From: Candidatus Acidiferrum typicum
Lineage (GTDB): Bacteria > Acidobacteriota > Terriglobia > Acidiferrales > UBA7541
Length of the DNA stretch: 10,743 nt
Assembly: GCA_025463105.1 (NCBI GenBank)
Contig: JAOAPW010000251.1
Location: forward strand, 1 to 10,743
Direction of reading: 5' to 3'
This document shows positions 1 to 7,011 of the stretch, piece after piece. The position numbers and the translations under genes were made by a program. A model generated the notes under the pieces. The model searched no databases and was not told the DNA's origin. It was given only the letters and a program-made list of their open reading frames with translations. Positions within the stretch are counted from its first letter, which is position 1, and every line of letters begins with the position of its first letter.

Positions 1-48
1 GTTGTCATGATTTATGCAGGAAAGTTTACCCGGGCCGGATCGATTATT

Positions 49-594
49 TCAAACGCTTTGCTCGACAGCCACACCGTTTGTCCGCTCTTTCTCCAATTTC
101 GTGAGCAGCCTGGCGAGTTGGCGAAAGTAACGCAGCTTAGTGTTTGGCCCGAGGGCATTTTTTCCGCTCGTCGAAGGGAGAACGAAAACCAGCGCGCCGT
201 AGAGGCGCTGCTTTTGTAGTCCAAGCTCGCATGGCCGTTGCGAAAAATTCTCATAGGCCGTCTTGCCGTTGAAAGCGATCACTTGAGGGGCATACTGCTC
301 GAGCTTTTGCGCCAGCAGGATGCGGCCTTCGGCGAATTCCTCGCGACGCAATTCCTCGACCCCACGCGTCGGCCGCTTCACCAGATCGGTCAGTCCGATT
401 CCGAATTCGATCATACGCTTGTCATCACGATGGTCCAGAAGTTCCGGCAAAATCCCGGATTCGTGAAGCAGTGGCCAGAATTCATTTCCACGTCCAGCGT
501 AATAATGCCCAACACGAGCCGAGCGGTCCCCGGGATTACACCCCACGATCACAAGTTTCATACCGCTGCGAAGATGGTCCGGCAGAGTTCGCAT
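49..594 (-). CDS. mug: G:T/U mismatch-specific DNA glycosylase (Mug/TDG family)
   Basis: Predicted monofunctional DNA glycosylase that removes uracil or thymine (and some damaged pyrimidines) mispaired with guanine, starting base excision repair in the cytoplasm. The 181-residue product is close to E. coli Mug (168). Visible motifs are GCNPGDRSA at residues 18-26, where Asn20 corresponds to the catalytic Asn of Mug/TDG, a GHYYAGRGNEFW block at 29-40, GLTDLVKRPT at 67-76, and LPSTSG at 139-144, which matches the TDG-type second active-site loop. The ATG at 594 is preferred because the family normally has a short leader (here LPDHLRSG) before the first beta strand, and an in-frame TGA lies six codons upstream. 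An internal Met12 is a weaker alternative. No clear Shine-Dalgarno is seen; a small GC hairpin lies just upstream of the start. The gene stands alone and diverges from the sigma factor gene. The family call is firm; the exact substrate preference is inferred. Confidence 0.93.
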   Translation of the reverse strand: MRTLPDHLRSGMKLVIVGCNPGDRSARVGHYYAGRGNEFWPLLHESGILPELLDHRDDKRMIEFGIGLTDLVKRPTRGVEELRREEFAEGRILLAQKLEQYAPQVIAFNGKTAYENFSQRPCELGLQKQRLYGALVFVLPSTSGKNALGPNTKLRYFRQLARLLTKLEKERTNGVAVEQSV

Positions 595-1047
595 TTTATA
601 CCCGGTTCATCCGGGCGCCCCCGACTTTCTATTCGTTGTCCAGCTCACGCGCATCAAATTCCCGGGTTCACTGTTGCGACTCTCGATGATCGAGTTCCCC
701 CAAACTTTTACAGAAGGCTTCGCAGTGGCGCGTTCTCCGACCCCGCATCGCGCCCAAATCATAGAGTCTGTTCCCAAGGAACCACGCACGTAAAGTTTAT
801 GGCCAGATTGTACCACTTGTAATTCAATTCTTGCGGCAGATCCAACTCGATTGCGCCATTGGTCATCCCCCGCCCTGCTTCGAAACCTCTGGGGAACGCG
901 TTTCTTATCCTTGTAAGAACGCGATCATCCTGGAATTACCTCCCCGCGATCGGGCGCACCTGTATGAAAAATCTCTGAATCCTGGAGGCACTCGCCAGCA
1001 TCCGAACTAGGAGAAGAACCTGCTATTGGACAAGGTCGACGAAGAAT
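595..1047. other. Divergent intergenic region, no convincing gene
   Basis: About 450 bp separate the divergent glycosylase and sigma factor genes. Open frames here are short, lack good ribosome sites and do not resemble known proteins. I looked for a tRNA and found none. Small dyads occur at 601-615 (CCGGG arms, beside the glycosylase start), 682-694 (CTCGAT/ATCGAG) and 897-923 (listed separately). The region must hold the promoters of both flanking genes, but no clear -35/-10 pair stands out by eye. The GGAAC at 893-897 resembles an ECF -35 core but lacks an obvious -10 partner. Confidence 0.6.
897..923. repeat. Imperfect inverted repeat upstream of the sigma factor gene
   Basis: Left arm CGCGTTTCTTA (897-907) pairs with right arm TAAGAACGCG (914-923) around a 6-nt loop, with one T bulged. 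The heptamer GAACGCG is also present twice in direct orientation (894-900 and 917-923), spaced 23 bp. It is not followed by a T run, so it is not a typical terminator. A protein-binding site or 5'-UTR hairpin for the sigma operon is possible. This is sequence observation; function is inferred. Confidence 0.4.
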
Positions 1048-1734
1048 ATGGTACCCTGCCAGATGAGCGTAACCAGTTACCCGAAGTTGACGCTCGGGGT
1101 ACAAAGATTTGTGAGCGCCACAGAACCAAAACCGCTGGCTTCCACCGTCGTCCGCGATGACGAAGCGCAACTGGTGTCTGCAGCCAAGGCCGGGGACGTT
1201 TCCGCCTTTGAAGAGCTGGTGAACCGCTACGAACGAAAGATTTTCCGCCTGGGAATGAACATCACTCAAAACCGCGAAGACGCCGAAGATGTGATGCAGG
1301 ACGCGTTCCTGAAATCCTATCAGAACCTGGACCGCTTCCAGGGTGACTCGCGATTTTACACCTGGCTGGTGCGCATCGCCGTCAACGAAGCGCTGATGAA
1401 GCTGCGCAAGCGGCGTCCCAATCAGGTATCGCTCGATGAGCCGCTGACTGATGGGGAAGATCCCATCTTCCGCGAAATCGAGGACTGGGGCCCCTCGCCC
1501 GAAAAAAAGTTTGCACAGACTGAACTGAATGAAATTCTCACGCAAGTGATCGGCGAACTCGATCCGATATTCCGCGTTGTATTTTTGCTGCGCGACGTCG
1601 AAGGAATTTCGACCGAAGAAACCGCGCAAATCCTCGGTATCTCGGTTCCGGCAGTTAAGTCGCGGCTATTACGGGCGCGGCTGAAACTCCGCCAGCGATT
1701 AAACAAGCATTTTCGACGGAGTGAAACGCAGTGA
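1048..1734 (+). CDS. ECF-type RNA polymerase sigma factor (RpoE/SigH-like)
   Basis: Group 4 sigma-70 factor that directs RNA polymerase to a stress regulon. Region 2 spans about residues 50-120, with the core-binding/-10 helix around DAEDVMQDAFLKSY (78-91) and a TWLVRIAVNEA helix after it. Region 4 spans about 162-217, with the helix-turn-helix TAQILGISVPAVKSRLLRAR that contacts the -35 element. An acidic linker of about 40 residues joins them, as in ECF factors. The longest frame begins at ATG 1048 (228 aa). GTG at 1111 would give a 207-aa protein beginning (M)SATEPKPLA, more like relatives, so the first 21 residues may not be translated. The stop overlaps the next gene's GTG start (GTGA at 1731-1734), a mark of translational coupling to the anti-sigma factor. 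Such pairs are usually autoregulated; that is not shown by a visible promoter here. Confidence 0.93.
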   Translation: MVPCQMSVTSYPKLTLGVQRFVSATEPKPLASTVVRDDEAQLVSAAKAGDVSAFEELVNRYERKIFRLGMNITQNREDAEDVMQDAFLKSYQNLDRFQGDSRFYTWLVRIAVNEALMKLRKRRPNQVSLDEPLTDGEDPIFREIEDWGPSPEKKFAQTELNEILTQVIGELDPIFRVVFLLRDVEGISTEETAQILGISVPAVKSRLLRARLKLRQRLNKHFRRSETQ

Positions 1735-1976
1735 ACTGCAAGAAAGTAATACTCGAACTTACCAGCTATCTCGATGGAGTCCTCGAGTCCGGCGTCCGAA
1801 TCGATCTCGAAGAGCATCTCGCCCGATGTACCGATTGCCGTATCGTCGTTGACACCACGCGCAAAACCATCCAAATTTTTTGCAACTCGGAACCCGTCCC
1901 TCTGCCCGATGATGTCCGGACCCGCCTCCATACTGCCCTGCTCGACCGCTTCCGCCGGAATTCAAAGACTACCTGA
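1731..1976 (+). CDS. Small zinc-finger anti-sigma factor (ZAS, zf-HC2 type)
   Basis: An 81-residue soluble protein predicted to bind and hold the sigma factor encoded just upstream. The zinc site reads HLARCTDC (residues 29-36): His29, Cys33, Cys36, that is H-x3-C-x2-C, with Cys3 as the fourth ligand. The Cys3-His29 distance of 26 and the following spacings equal those of RsrA (C11, H37, C41, C44), a redox-responsive anti-sigma factor; that comparison is from family knowledge. There is no transmembrane segment, so it acts in the cytoplasm, unlike membrane anti-sigma factors. The C-terminal part (about 40-80) is helical and charged, with one further Cys51. The GTG start at 1731 overlaps the sigma stop codon, fixing the start and implying coupled, near-equal synthesis. 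Family assignment is good; the signal sensed is inferred. Confidence 0.85.
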   Translation: MNCKKVILELTSYLDGVLESGVRIDLEEHLARCTDCRIVVDTTRKTIQIFCNSEPVPLPDDVRTRLHTALLDRFRRNSKTT

Positions 1977-2007
1977 CTCCTATTGACGCATCGGCACACT
2001 TCCCAGG

Positions 2008-2025
2008 CACTATCAATGAATAGTG
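2008..2025. promoter_or_regulatory. Inverted repeat beside a TAGAAT box upstream of pfkA
   Basis: CACTAT (2008-2013) and ATAGTG (2020-2025) form a perfect 6-bp dyad around CAATGA. It is immediately followed by TAGAAT (2026-2031), a 5/6 match to a sigma-70 -10 box, about 50 bp before the phosphofructokinase start. No good -35 is seen at 16-18 bp. A small operator overlapping the pfkA promoter is possible, but the dyad is short enough to arise by chance. Confidence 0.3.
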
Positions 2026-2080
2026 TAGAATATCGGATTGCGATTCAGGCCCTGTAAGCCTGCCGCATTGCTGAGGACAC

Positions 2081-3169
2081 ATGGCTCCAACGATTCAAAC
2101 CATTGGTATTTCCAATGGAGGCGGAGATTGCCCGGGGCTCAATGCCGTTATTCGCGGCGCTGTTCGTGCGTCCATCCTGGGACACGGCTGGCGAGTCGTC
2201 GGCATAAACGACGGCTTCGACGGGCTGATCTGGACGGATCGCACGGTGCCCTTGACCGTCGAATCGATTGCGGGGATTCTTCCGCGTGGCGGCACGATCC
2301 TTGGCACGACAAATCGCGGCAACCCATTTCATTACGACATCGAGGAGAACGGGAAGAAAGTCACCCACGACTACTCGCATATCTGTTGTGAAAATATGCG
2401 CAAGTTGGAGCTGGATGCGCTGATCGCTATCGGCGGTGACGGCACTCTCACGATCGCGCGCGACCTCGGTAAATTGGGCATCCCCATCGTGGGCGTGCCG
2501 AAGACCATTGATAACGATCTCTCCGCCACGGAAGTCACTTTCGGGTTCGATACAGCGCTGCACGTCGCCACGGATGCGATCGACCGGCTGCATACCACGG
2601 CTGAATCGCACGGCCGTGTGATGGTGATCGAAGTGATGGGACGGGACGCCGGCTGGATTGCTTTGCACTCGGGAATTGCCGGGGGCGCCGACGTCATCCT
2701 GCTGCCGGAGATTCCCTTCACCATCGAAACCGTATGCGAGTATCTTCGCAAGCGTGCCGCGACCGGGAAAAAATTCTCCATGGTTGTCGTCGCCGAAGGA
2801 GTGAAGTTGCCGCCGCTGGATCCCTTCGGCAAACCCTTTCCCGCGCCGCGTCCCGGCCAGGTGGGATTTCTGATCGGCGATGCAATTCACACGCTCCTGA
2901 AAAAGGACGTGCGCGTTACCGTGCTCGGCCACATTCAGCGCGGCGGTTCGCCCAGCCCATTCGATCGTATCCTCGCCACGCGTTTTGGCGTTGAAGCGGT
3001 GGAACTGATTGCGCGCGGCGAGTTTGGCCGCATGGTCTGCCTGCGGGCCGGCGAAATTGAATCCGTTTCGCTCGACGAGGCCGTCGGGGAAACGCGGCTG
3101 GTAGATCCTAAAAGCACCATGATTCGTACCGCGAGAGCGATCGGCATGAATTTCGGAGATTACGCATAA
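2081..3169 (+). CDS. pfkA: 6-phosphofructokinase (mixed-signature group III type)
   Basis: Phosphorylates fructose 6-phosphate to fructose 1,6-bisphosphate in glycolysis, in the cytoplasm. The 362 residues show the PFK-A fold: GGGDCPGLNAVIR at 13-25 (phosphate-donor loop), GGDGT at 118-122, PKTIDND at 140-146 with catalytic Asp144, MGRDAGWIAL at 186-195, and GHIQRGGSP at 283-291 for the sugar phosphate. The donor-specificity positions are Gly121 (equivalent to E. coli Gly104, typical of ATP enzymes) and Lys141 (equivalent to Gly124, typical of PPi enzymes). Family knowledge says Gly plus Lys usually means ATP use, as in actinobacterial group III and trypanosomatid enzymes; this is prediction here. 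GAGGA at 2073-2077 supports the ATG at 2081. The stop codon abuts the next start with no gap, so the two genes are likely one transcript. The residues that make E. coli PfkA allosteric are not expected to be retained in this group. Confidence 0.95.
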   Translation: MAPTIQTIGISNGGGDCPGLNAVIRGAVRASILGHGWRVVGINDGFDGLIWTDRTVPLTVESIAGILPRGGTILGTTNRGNPFHYDIEENGKKVTHDYSHICCENMRKLELDALIAIGGDGTLTIARDLGKLGIPIVGVPKTIDNDLSATEVTFGFDTALHVATDAIDRLHTTAESHGRVMVIEVMGRDAGWIALHSGIAGGADVILLPEIPFTIETVCEYLRKRAATGKKFSMVVVAEGVKLPPLDPFGKPFPAPRPGQVGFLIGDAIHTLLKKDVRVTVLGHIQRGGSPSPFDRILATRFGVEAVELIARGEFGRMVCLRAGEIESVSLDEAVGETRLVDPKSTMIRTARAIGMNFGDYA

Positions 3170-4306
3170 ATGTTCCGGCGCATCCTTCGCATGCGTGGGA
3201 TCATTCCTGGCATTCTGATATTGGCCGCAATCAGCTACTGGCGGCTGCATTCGGGTCCTCCGAAAGCGCTGGGAATCGGATATGTGTCCGACCGTGACGT
3301 CCCCATGTGGAATACTCTCGCGCAAGTGCGCCAGCGCGTCGGGGATCTGCATTACGGCGAGCGTGTAGAGATCATGCGTCAGGAAGGCACGACGGCGCAA
3401 GTACGCACGGCTTCCGGTGCACTTGGATGGCTTTTGGATTCTCGCGACCTGATGGATCCGTCGCTCTGGGAACAGAGCACGGCGCTTCTTGCGCGAGCAC
3501 GGGCGATGCCGGTGCAGGCTCGCGGGCAGACTAAAACCGTGAGCAATGTGCGCATCGAGCCGGGCCGCAACGGCAAGCGCATTTTCCAGTTTCCGCGTGG
3601 AACGCAAGTCGTCGTATTGGACCGGACTGTCGCCGATGCGCCGCAGTCAAACGAAGATACTTCTACCGGCGACAAAGCTGCAGGCGCCGAAGAACCAAAA
3701 GCCAAACAAGAAGATTGGCTGCTTGTGCTGCGCGGCGGCGGATCCTCGACTACAACAACCGCGCCTGTACCCGAAGCGAGTCCCAACGGCGCAGGAGGCC
3801 GCGCTTCCGCGGGTCCTGTCAGTGGAGGTCCAACCGTCGCGCAATCCGAATCTCCCGGAGCAATTTTGGCTGCACCGCCAATTGCCGGTTGGGTGTTATC
3901 ACGTTTCATCGAGCCCGATCTTCCGGGTCCTGTGCGTGACTACGCCAGTTCCTCTGATTTGCATGTCGTAGCCTGGTTCGAATTGAATCGCGTGCCCGAC
4001 GGCTCCGGAGGACAAGTGCCGCAATATCTCGTCGCCGGGTCGCACGGTGGCGAGGGCCAGGTTTGCGATTTTACGATGCTCCGCGTGTACAGCTGGAGCA
4101 CCACTCGCAAGCGATACGAAACCGCGTACGTCGAAAGCAATCTCTGCGGCCATCTCCCGATCCAAGTGTCCAGCGGCGCTGCGGGTCCCGAATTCCACTT
4201 TGCGGAAGGCGGAGGAAATGGCGCGGAAAGAGATTACGTGATGCGCCAGACCGTCGTTCGCCGCGTCACTAGCAAATCTCCCGGCACGTCACCAAGCCGC
4301 CGGTGA
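3170..4306 (+). CDS. Membrane-anchored SH3-like (SH3b) domain protein of unknown function
   Basis: No specific function recognised. A basic N-terminus (FRRILRMRG) precedes a hydrophobic helix at about residues 11-23, which suggests a signal anchor with the rest outside the cytoplasm. Residues about 36-96 resemble a bacterial SH3 domain ending GALGWLLDSRDL. A second SH3-like unit starts at about 121 (SNVRIEPGRNGKRI) and continues to FPRGTQVVVLD at 141-151. It appears to resume at DWLLVLRG (182-189) and finish at AGWVLSRFIEPD (239-250), so two low-complexity loops (155-180, and 190-236 rich in Gly, Ser, Thr, Ala and Pro) are inserted inside the fold. The last part (262-365) is beta-rich with Cys299 and Cys326, which could form a disulfide outside the cell. 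The ATG directly follows the pfkA stop and GGAG lies at 3155-3158 within pfkA, so translation is coupled. A role in cell-wall or envelope binding is plausible but not shown. Confidence 0.8.
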   Translation: MFRRILRMRGIIPGILILAAISYWRLHSGPPKALGIGYVSDRDVPMWNTLAQVRQRVGDLHYGERVEIMRQEGTTAQVRTASGALGWLLDSRDLMDPSLWEQSTALLARARAMPVQARGQTKTVSNVRIEPGRNGKRIFQFPRGTQVVVLDRTVADAPQSNEDTSTGDKAAGAEEPKAKQEDWLLVLRGGGSSTTTTAPVPEASPNGAGGRASAGPVSGGPTVAQSESPGAILAAPPIAGWVLSRFIEPDLPGPVRDYASSSDLHVVAWFELNRVPDGSGGQVPQYLVAGSHGGEGQVCDFTMLRVYSWSTTRKRYETAYVESNLCGHLPIQVSSGAAGPEFHFAEGGGNGAERDYVMRQTVVRRVTSKSPGTSPSRR

Positions 4307-4346
4307 TCCCGGCAGCGGCAACCTGGCTCCTTACTGAAGATCCTCA

Positions 4347-5666
4347 ATGGAACAAACGATGACGAACTCCGCGAGCGGTTTGCATGCCAAGGTCCGCGTG
4401 TTTTTCTCGTCTCCATGGGCAATGGCCAGCGTCGCGCTGGCTCTTCGCCTGATCGTGATGGTATTTGCTTACACGATTCAACTCGATCCGTCTCAGGACC
4501 ATTGGGTCTTCGGCTGGGAAACCGGCAGAGTCGCCCGATCGATTGCCACGGGCCATGGGTTCAGTTCTCCTTATTCGGAGCCGACCGGGCCGACGGCGCT
4601 GATACCCCCCGTCTACACATACCTCGTTGCCGGCGTTTTCAAAATCTTTGGTGTGTATACAACCGCTTCGGCTCTGGTGATTTTGAGCTTGAACAACCTG
4701 TTCTCTTCTTTAACGTGCGTGCCCGTGTATTTAATCGCGCGCAGGATCTTTGGAATTCGCGTGGCGGTCTTGGCAGGATGGTTTTGGGCATTTTTTCCGT
4801 ACTCCATCGCTCTTTCAAATGTGGTGGTTTGGGAAACCAGCCTCACTACGCTGTTACTCACCGTGCTGGTTTTATTTACTCTGAGGCTCGAACACTCAAA
4901 AAGCCTCGGCGCGTGGATTGGGTATGGATTGTTGTGGGGGGCGTCGGCTCTCGCCAGCCCAGTCATTCTTTCGACTTTGCCTTTCCTGGGAGCATGGGTT
5001 TGGTTTCGCCAATGGAAACGCGGAAGTAATTGCACGGGCGTCGCCATCGCCGCGTCCGCGGCATTTCTACTCGTAGTGGGTCCATGGATTTGGCGGTGCA
5101 GCCAAACTTACGGAAGGTTCGTGGCTTTCCGCGGTAATTTCGGCCTGGAAGTTCTAGTGGGAAACAGCAGTGACACGAGCAACCCCGCGAATTCGAACGT
5201 TCTCCCCGGATACAACAAATCTGAATTGGAGGAGATGCAGCGGGTCGGCGAACCCGCCTACATGGCCGAAAAACAGCGCCAGGCCAGCGAACTCGTAGCG
5301 CATGATCGGCTTCGCTACGCAGGATTGACTTTGCGACGGGTCCTGCACACGTGGACCGGCTTGTGGGAATTTCCTCCGCGGTGGAAATTGGATGAGTCAG
5401 GCATCCCGAATATTCTCATGTACACCTTTATTTCGGTGATGGCTTTTGCGGGCCTGATCTTGGCGATTCGCGACGGCCGGGAGGAGGCAGTTCCGCTGGC
5501 TTTTCTTCCCATTTTTTTGCCCGCCACTTATTATCTGACGCATTCGGATATGGGCTTTCGCCATCCGATCGATCCCGTCCTTGTGATTTTCGCGGCTTAC
5601 GCGGTGGATTCCATTGTCGCCGGCAAGCAGCAGCAAAGCCCGCTCGTGCATCCTATTTTCGGTTAG
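4347..5666 (+). CDS. GT-C fold glycosyltransferase, GT39/ArnT-like, multi-pass membrane protein
   Basis: Predicted polyprenyl-phosphate-dependent glycosyltransferase of the inner membrane. It would transfer a sugar from a lipid carrier to an acceptor on the outer face. The 439 residues hold about nine to eleven hydrophobic segments (for example 26-43, 88-101, 106-130, 138-160, 165-179, 190-219, 230-249, 355-373, 383-397, 409-424). After the first helix comes a loop with WETGRVARSIATGHGFSSPY (57-76), where Glu58 is the candidate catalytic acid that GT-C enzymes carry in the first external loop. The end has the pattern SDMGFRHPIDPVLVIFAAYA (400-419), common in this family. The start could be ATG 4347 or ATG 4359; the latter has GGAA at 4349-4352 with good spacing. 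The acceptor (protein, lipid A or another glycan) cannot be read from sequence. The polyprenyl-phosphate sugar synthase gene just downstream fits as its donor supplier. Confidence 0.85.
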   Translation: MEQTMTNSASGLHAKVRVFFSSPWAMASVALALRLIVMVFAYTIQLDPSQDHWVFGWETGRVARSIATGHGFSSPYSEPTGPTALIPPVYTYLVAGVFKIFGVYTTASALVILSLNNLFSSLTCVPVYLIARRIFGIRVAVLAGWFWAFFPYSIALSNVVVWETSLTTLLLTVLVLFTLRLEHSKSLGAWIGYGLLWGASALASPVILSTLPFLGAWVWFRQWKRGSNCTGVAIAASAAFLLVVGPWIWRCSQTYGRFVAFRGNFGLEVLVGNSSDTSNPANSNVLPGYNKSELEEMQRVGEPAYMAEKQRQASELVAHDRLRYAGLTLRRVLHTWTGLWEFPPRWKLDESGIPNILMYTFISVMAFAGLILAIRDGREEAVPLAFLPIFLPATYYLTHSDMGFRHPIDPVLVIFAAYAVDSIVAGKQQQSPLVHPIFG

Positions 5667-5838
5667 CGCTACGGCAGCTTACGGAATTTTCTGTAAACCG
5701 CCGGGATAAATGGCACTCGCCCAATGAGAAATAAGGTTAAAATGTGCGCGGTGCCATGGTGCGCGTTACTCGTAAACAAATGTTCTTAACTCGAGCCGGC
5801 GAAATCAAAGCAAGGACTTCTCACGGGATCAGAGGACG

Positions 5839-7011
5839 ATGAAACTATCAGTGATATCGCCCACGTTGAACGAAGCCGAAAACATTCCTCATCTTGTCGA
5901 ACAACTTGGGCGCGCGTTGGTTGGCATCGATTACGAAATCCTCATTGTAGACGACGACTCTCCCGATCAAACCTGGTCGATTGCGGATAAAATTTCTCTG
6001 ACCAACCCCAGAGTGCGGGTCATTCGCAGAACGCAAAATCGCGGTCTGGGAATGGCGGTAATCGACGGTTTCTCCCACGCCGGCGGAGATGCGCTCGCGT
6101 GCATCGACGCGGATTTGCAGCACGATCCCTCGATTCTCCCCAGAATGGTCGAGGAATTACTCCGTGGCTCTGATGTCGTGGTTGGCAGCCGCTATGTAGA
6201 AGGCGGAAGCGCGGGAAAATGGGATCGCGTGCGGCGGCTGCAATCCTGGTTCGCGACAAAATCGGCGCAGTTTCTTCTCGGTATCGATTTAAAAGATCCC
6301 ATGTCCGGCTATTTTTTGGTTTGGCGCAAGGACTTCTCCGAGGTAAAAGACCAATTAGACGGAAGAGGGTTCAAAATTCTTCTGGAACTCCTTACGCGAA
6401 TTCGAGGGTCCAGCGTCAAGGAAGTCCCTTATACTTTCCGTCCCCGAACCAACGGCAAATCGAAACTTACGGGCAAGATCGTGTATCGGTACGCCCAACA
6501 ATTGTGGCGATTGTGCAGCTCGAGCCGGCATCTTCCGGTCCGATTTTTTAAATATGCGGTGGTCGGCGGGACCGGTATTTTTGTCAATCTCGCCGTGATG
6601 GCTTTGTTGCTCACCCAAACAAACCTGCATGGATGGCGGGTCTCGGCCCTTGCAAGCTTGGCGGCCAATTTTCAAAACTATCTCCTGAATAATTCCTGGA
6701 CGTTCGCAGACCGCTCGCACAAAGGATTCCGGAAACTGGAGGGCTATTTTTCCTATTTACTTGTGTCTGCCGCCGGCTTGGGAGTCGCCACGGGACTCTA
6801 CGCCGGATTCGTCCGGTTGCTGGCTCACGCACCTCTCGCGCAGGCCGGAAGCGGTTCGCGAATTCTTTTCACCCGGCTGGGTTGCCAATTGTTTTCCGTC
6901 CTCGCCGGTATATGGACCAATTTTGCATTGAATAAAGTTTTGCCCTGGCCGGAATTTGTCCGCCTCAATCTAGCCGCCGCGAAACAGCGTTCTTATTCCA
7001 CTCTTCCTTAA
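5839..7011 (+). CDS. Polyprenyl-phosphate glycosyltransferase: GT2 (DPM1-like) fused to GtrA domain
   Basis: Predicted to move a sugar (mannose or glucose type) from a nucleotide sugar to polyprenyl phosphate at the inner face of the membrane. The 390 residues divide into a GT2 domain (about 1-225) and a four-helix GtrA-like domain (about 233-372). GT2 motifs: SPTLNEAENI (7-16), VDDDSPDQT (37-45), the metal-binding DADLQHDP (90-97, DxD-like), GSRYVEGG (116-123), and NGKSKL (205-210). GtrA signature: RFFKYAVVGGTGIFVNLAV (235-253), NFQNYLLNNSWTF (277-289) and a final NFALNKVLPW (361-370). The GtrA part is often proposed to help flip or present the lipid-linked sugar. Short AGAGGA at 5831-5836 lies very close to the ATG. 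A 172-bp gap separates it from the GT39-like gene. I infer that the two act in one pathway. Confidence 0.92.
   Translation: MKLSVISPTLNEAENIPHLVEQLGRALVGIDYEILIVDDDSPDQTWSIADKISLTNPRVRVIRRTQNRGLGMAVIDGFSHAGGDALACIDADLQHDPSILPRMVEELLRGSDVVVGSRYVEGGSAGKWDRVRRLQSWFATKSAQFLLGIDLKDPMSGYFLVWRKDFSEVKDQLDGRGFKILLELLTRIRGSSVKEVPYTFRPRTNGKSKLTGKIVYRYAQQLWRLCSSSRHLPVRFFKYAVVGGTGIFVNLAVMALLLTQTNLHGWRVSALASLAANFQNYLLNNSWTFADRSHKGFRKLEGYFSYLLVSAAGLGVATGLYAGFVRLLAHAPLAQAGSGSRILFTRLGCQLFSVLAGIWTNFALNKVLPWPEFVRLNLAAAKQRSYSTLP

Noticed and set aside
641..680. GGGTTCA next to CCCGG as a possible tRNA T-arm
   Set aside because: No matching acceptor stem, D-arm or anticodon stem could be built on either strand.
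607..816. A 69-codon minus-strand frame upstream of the glycosylase gene
   Set aside because: No recognisable protein features or good ribosome site; its position alone is not enough to call a gene.
238..822. A 194-codon plus-strand frame over the glycosylase gene and into the intergenic region
   Set aside because: Mostly antisense to the glycosylase gene, with no family resemblance and no ribosome site.
893..897. GGAAC as an ECF-type -35 element for sigma autoregulation
   Set aside because: No convincing -10 partner at the expected 16-17 bp spacing.
925..1629. A 234-codon minus-strand frame opposite the sigma factor
   Set aside because: Antisense shadow of a clear ECF sigma gene; no recognisable domain.
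2045..3607. A 520-codon open frame on the minus strand across pfkA and the SH3 gene
   Set aside because: It lies wholly antisense to two well-supported genes, its translation resembles no family and is rich in His/Arg as expected from reversed GC-biased codons. Long antisense frames are common in such DNA.
5679..5696. Inverted repeat TTACGGAA/TTCTGTAA after the GT39-like gene as a terminator
   Set aside because: AT-rich stem with one mismatch, a two-base loop and no T tract; too weak to call.
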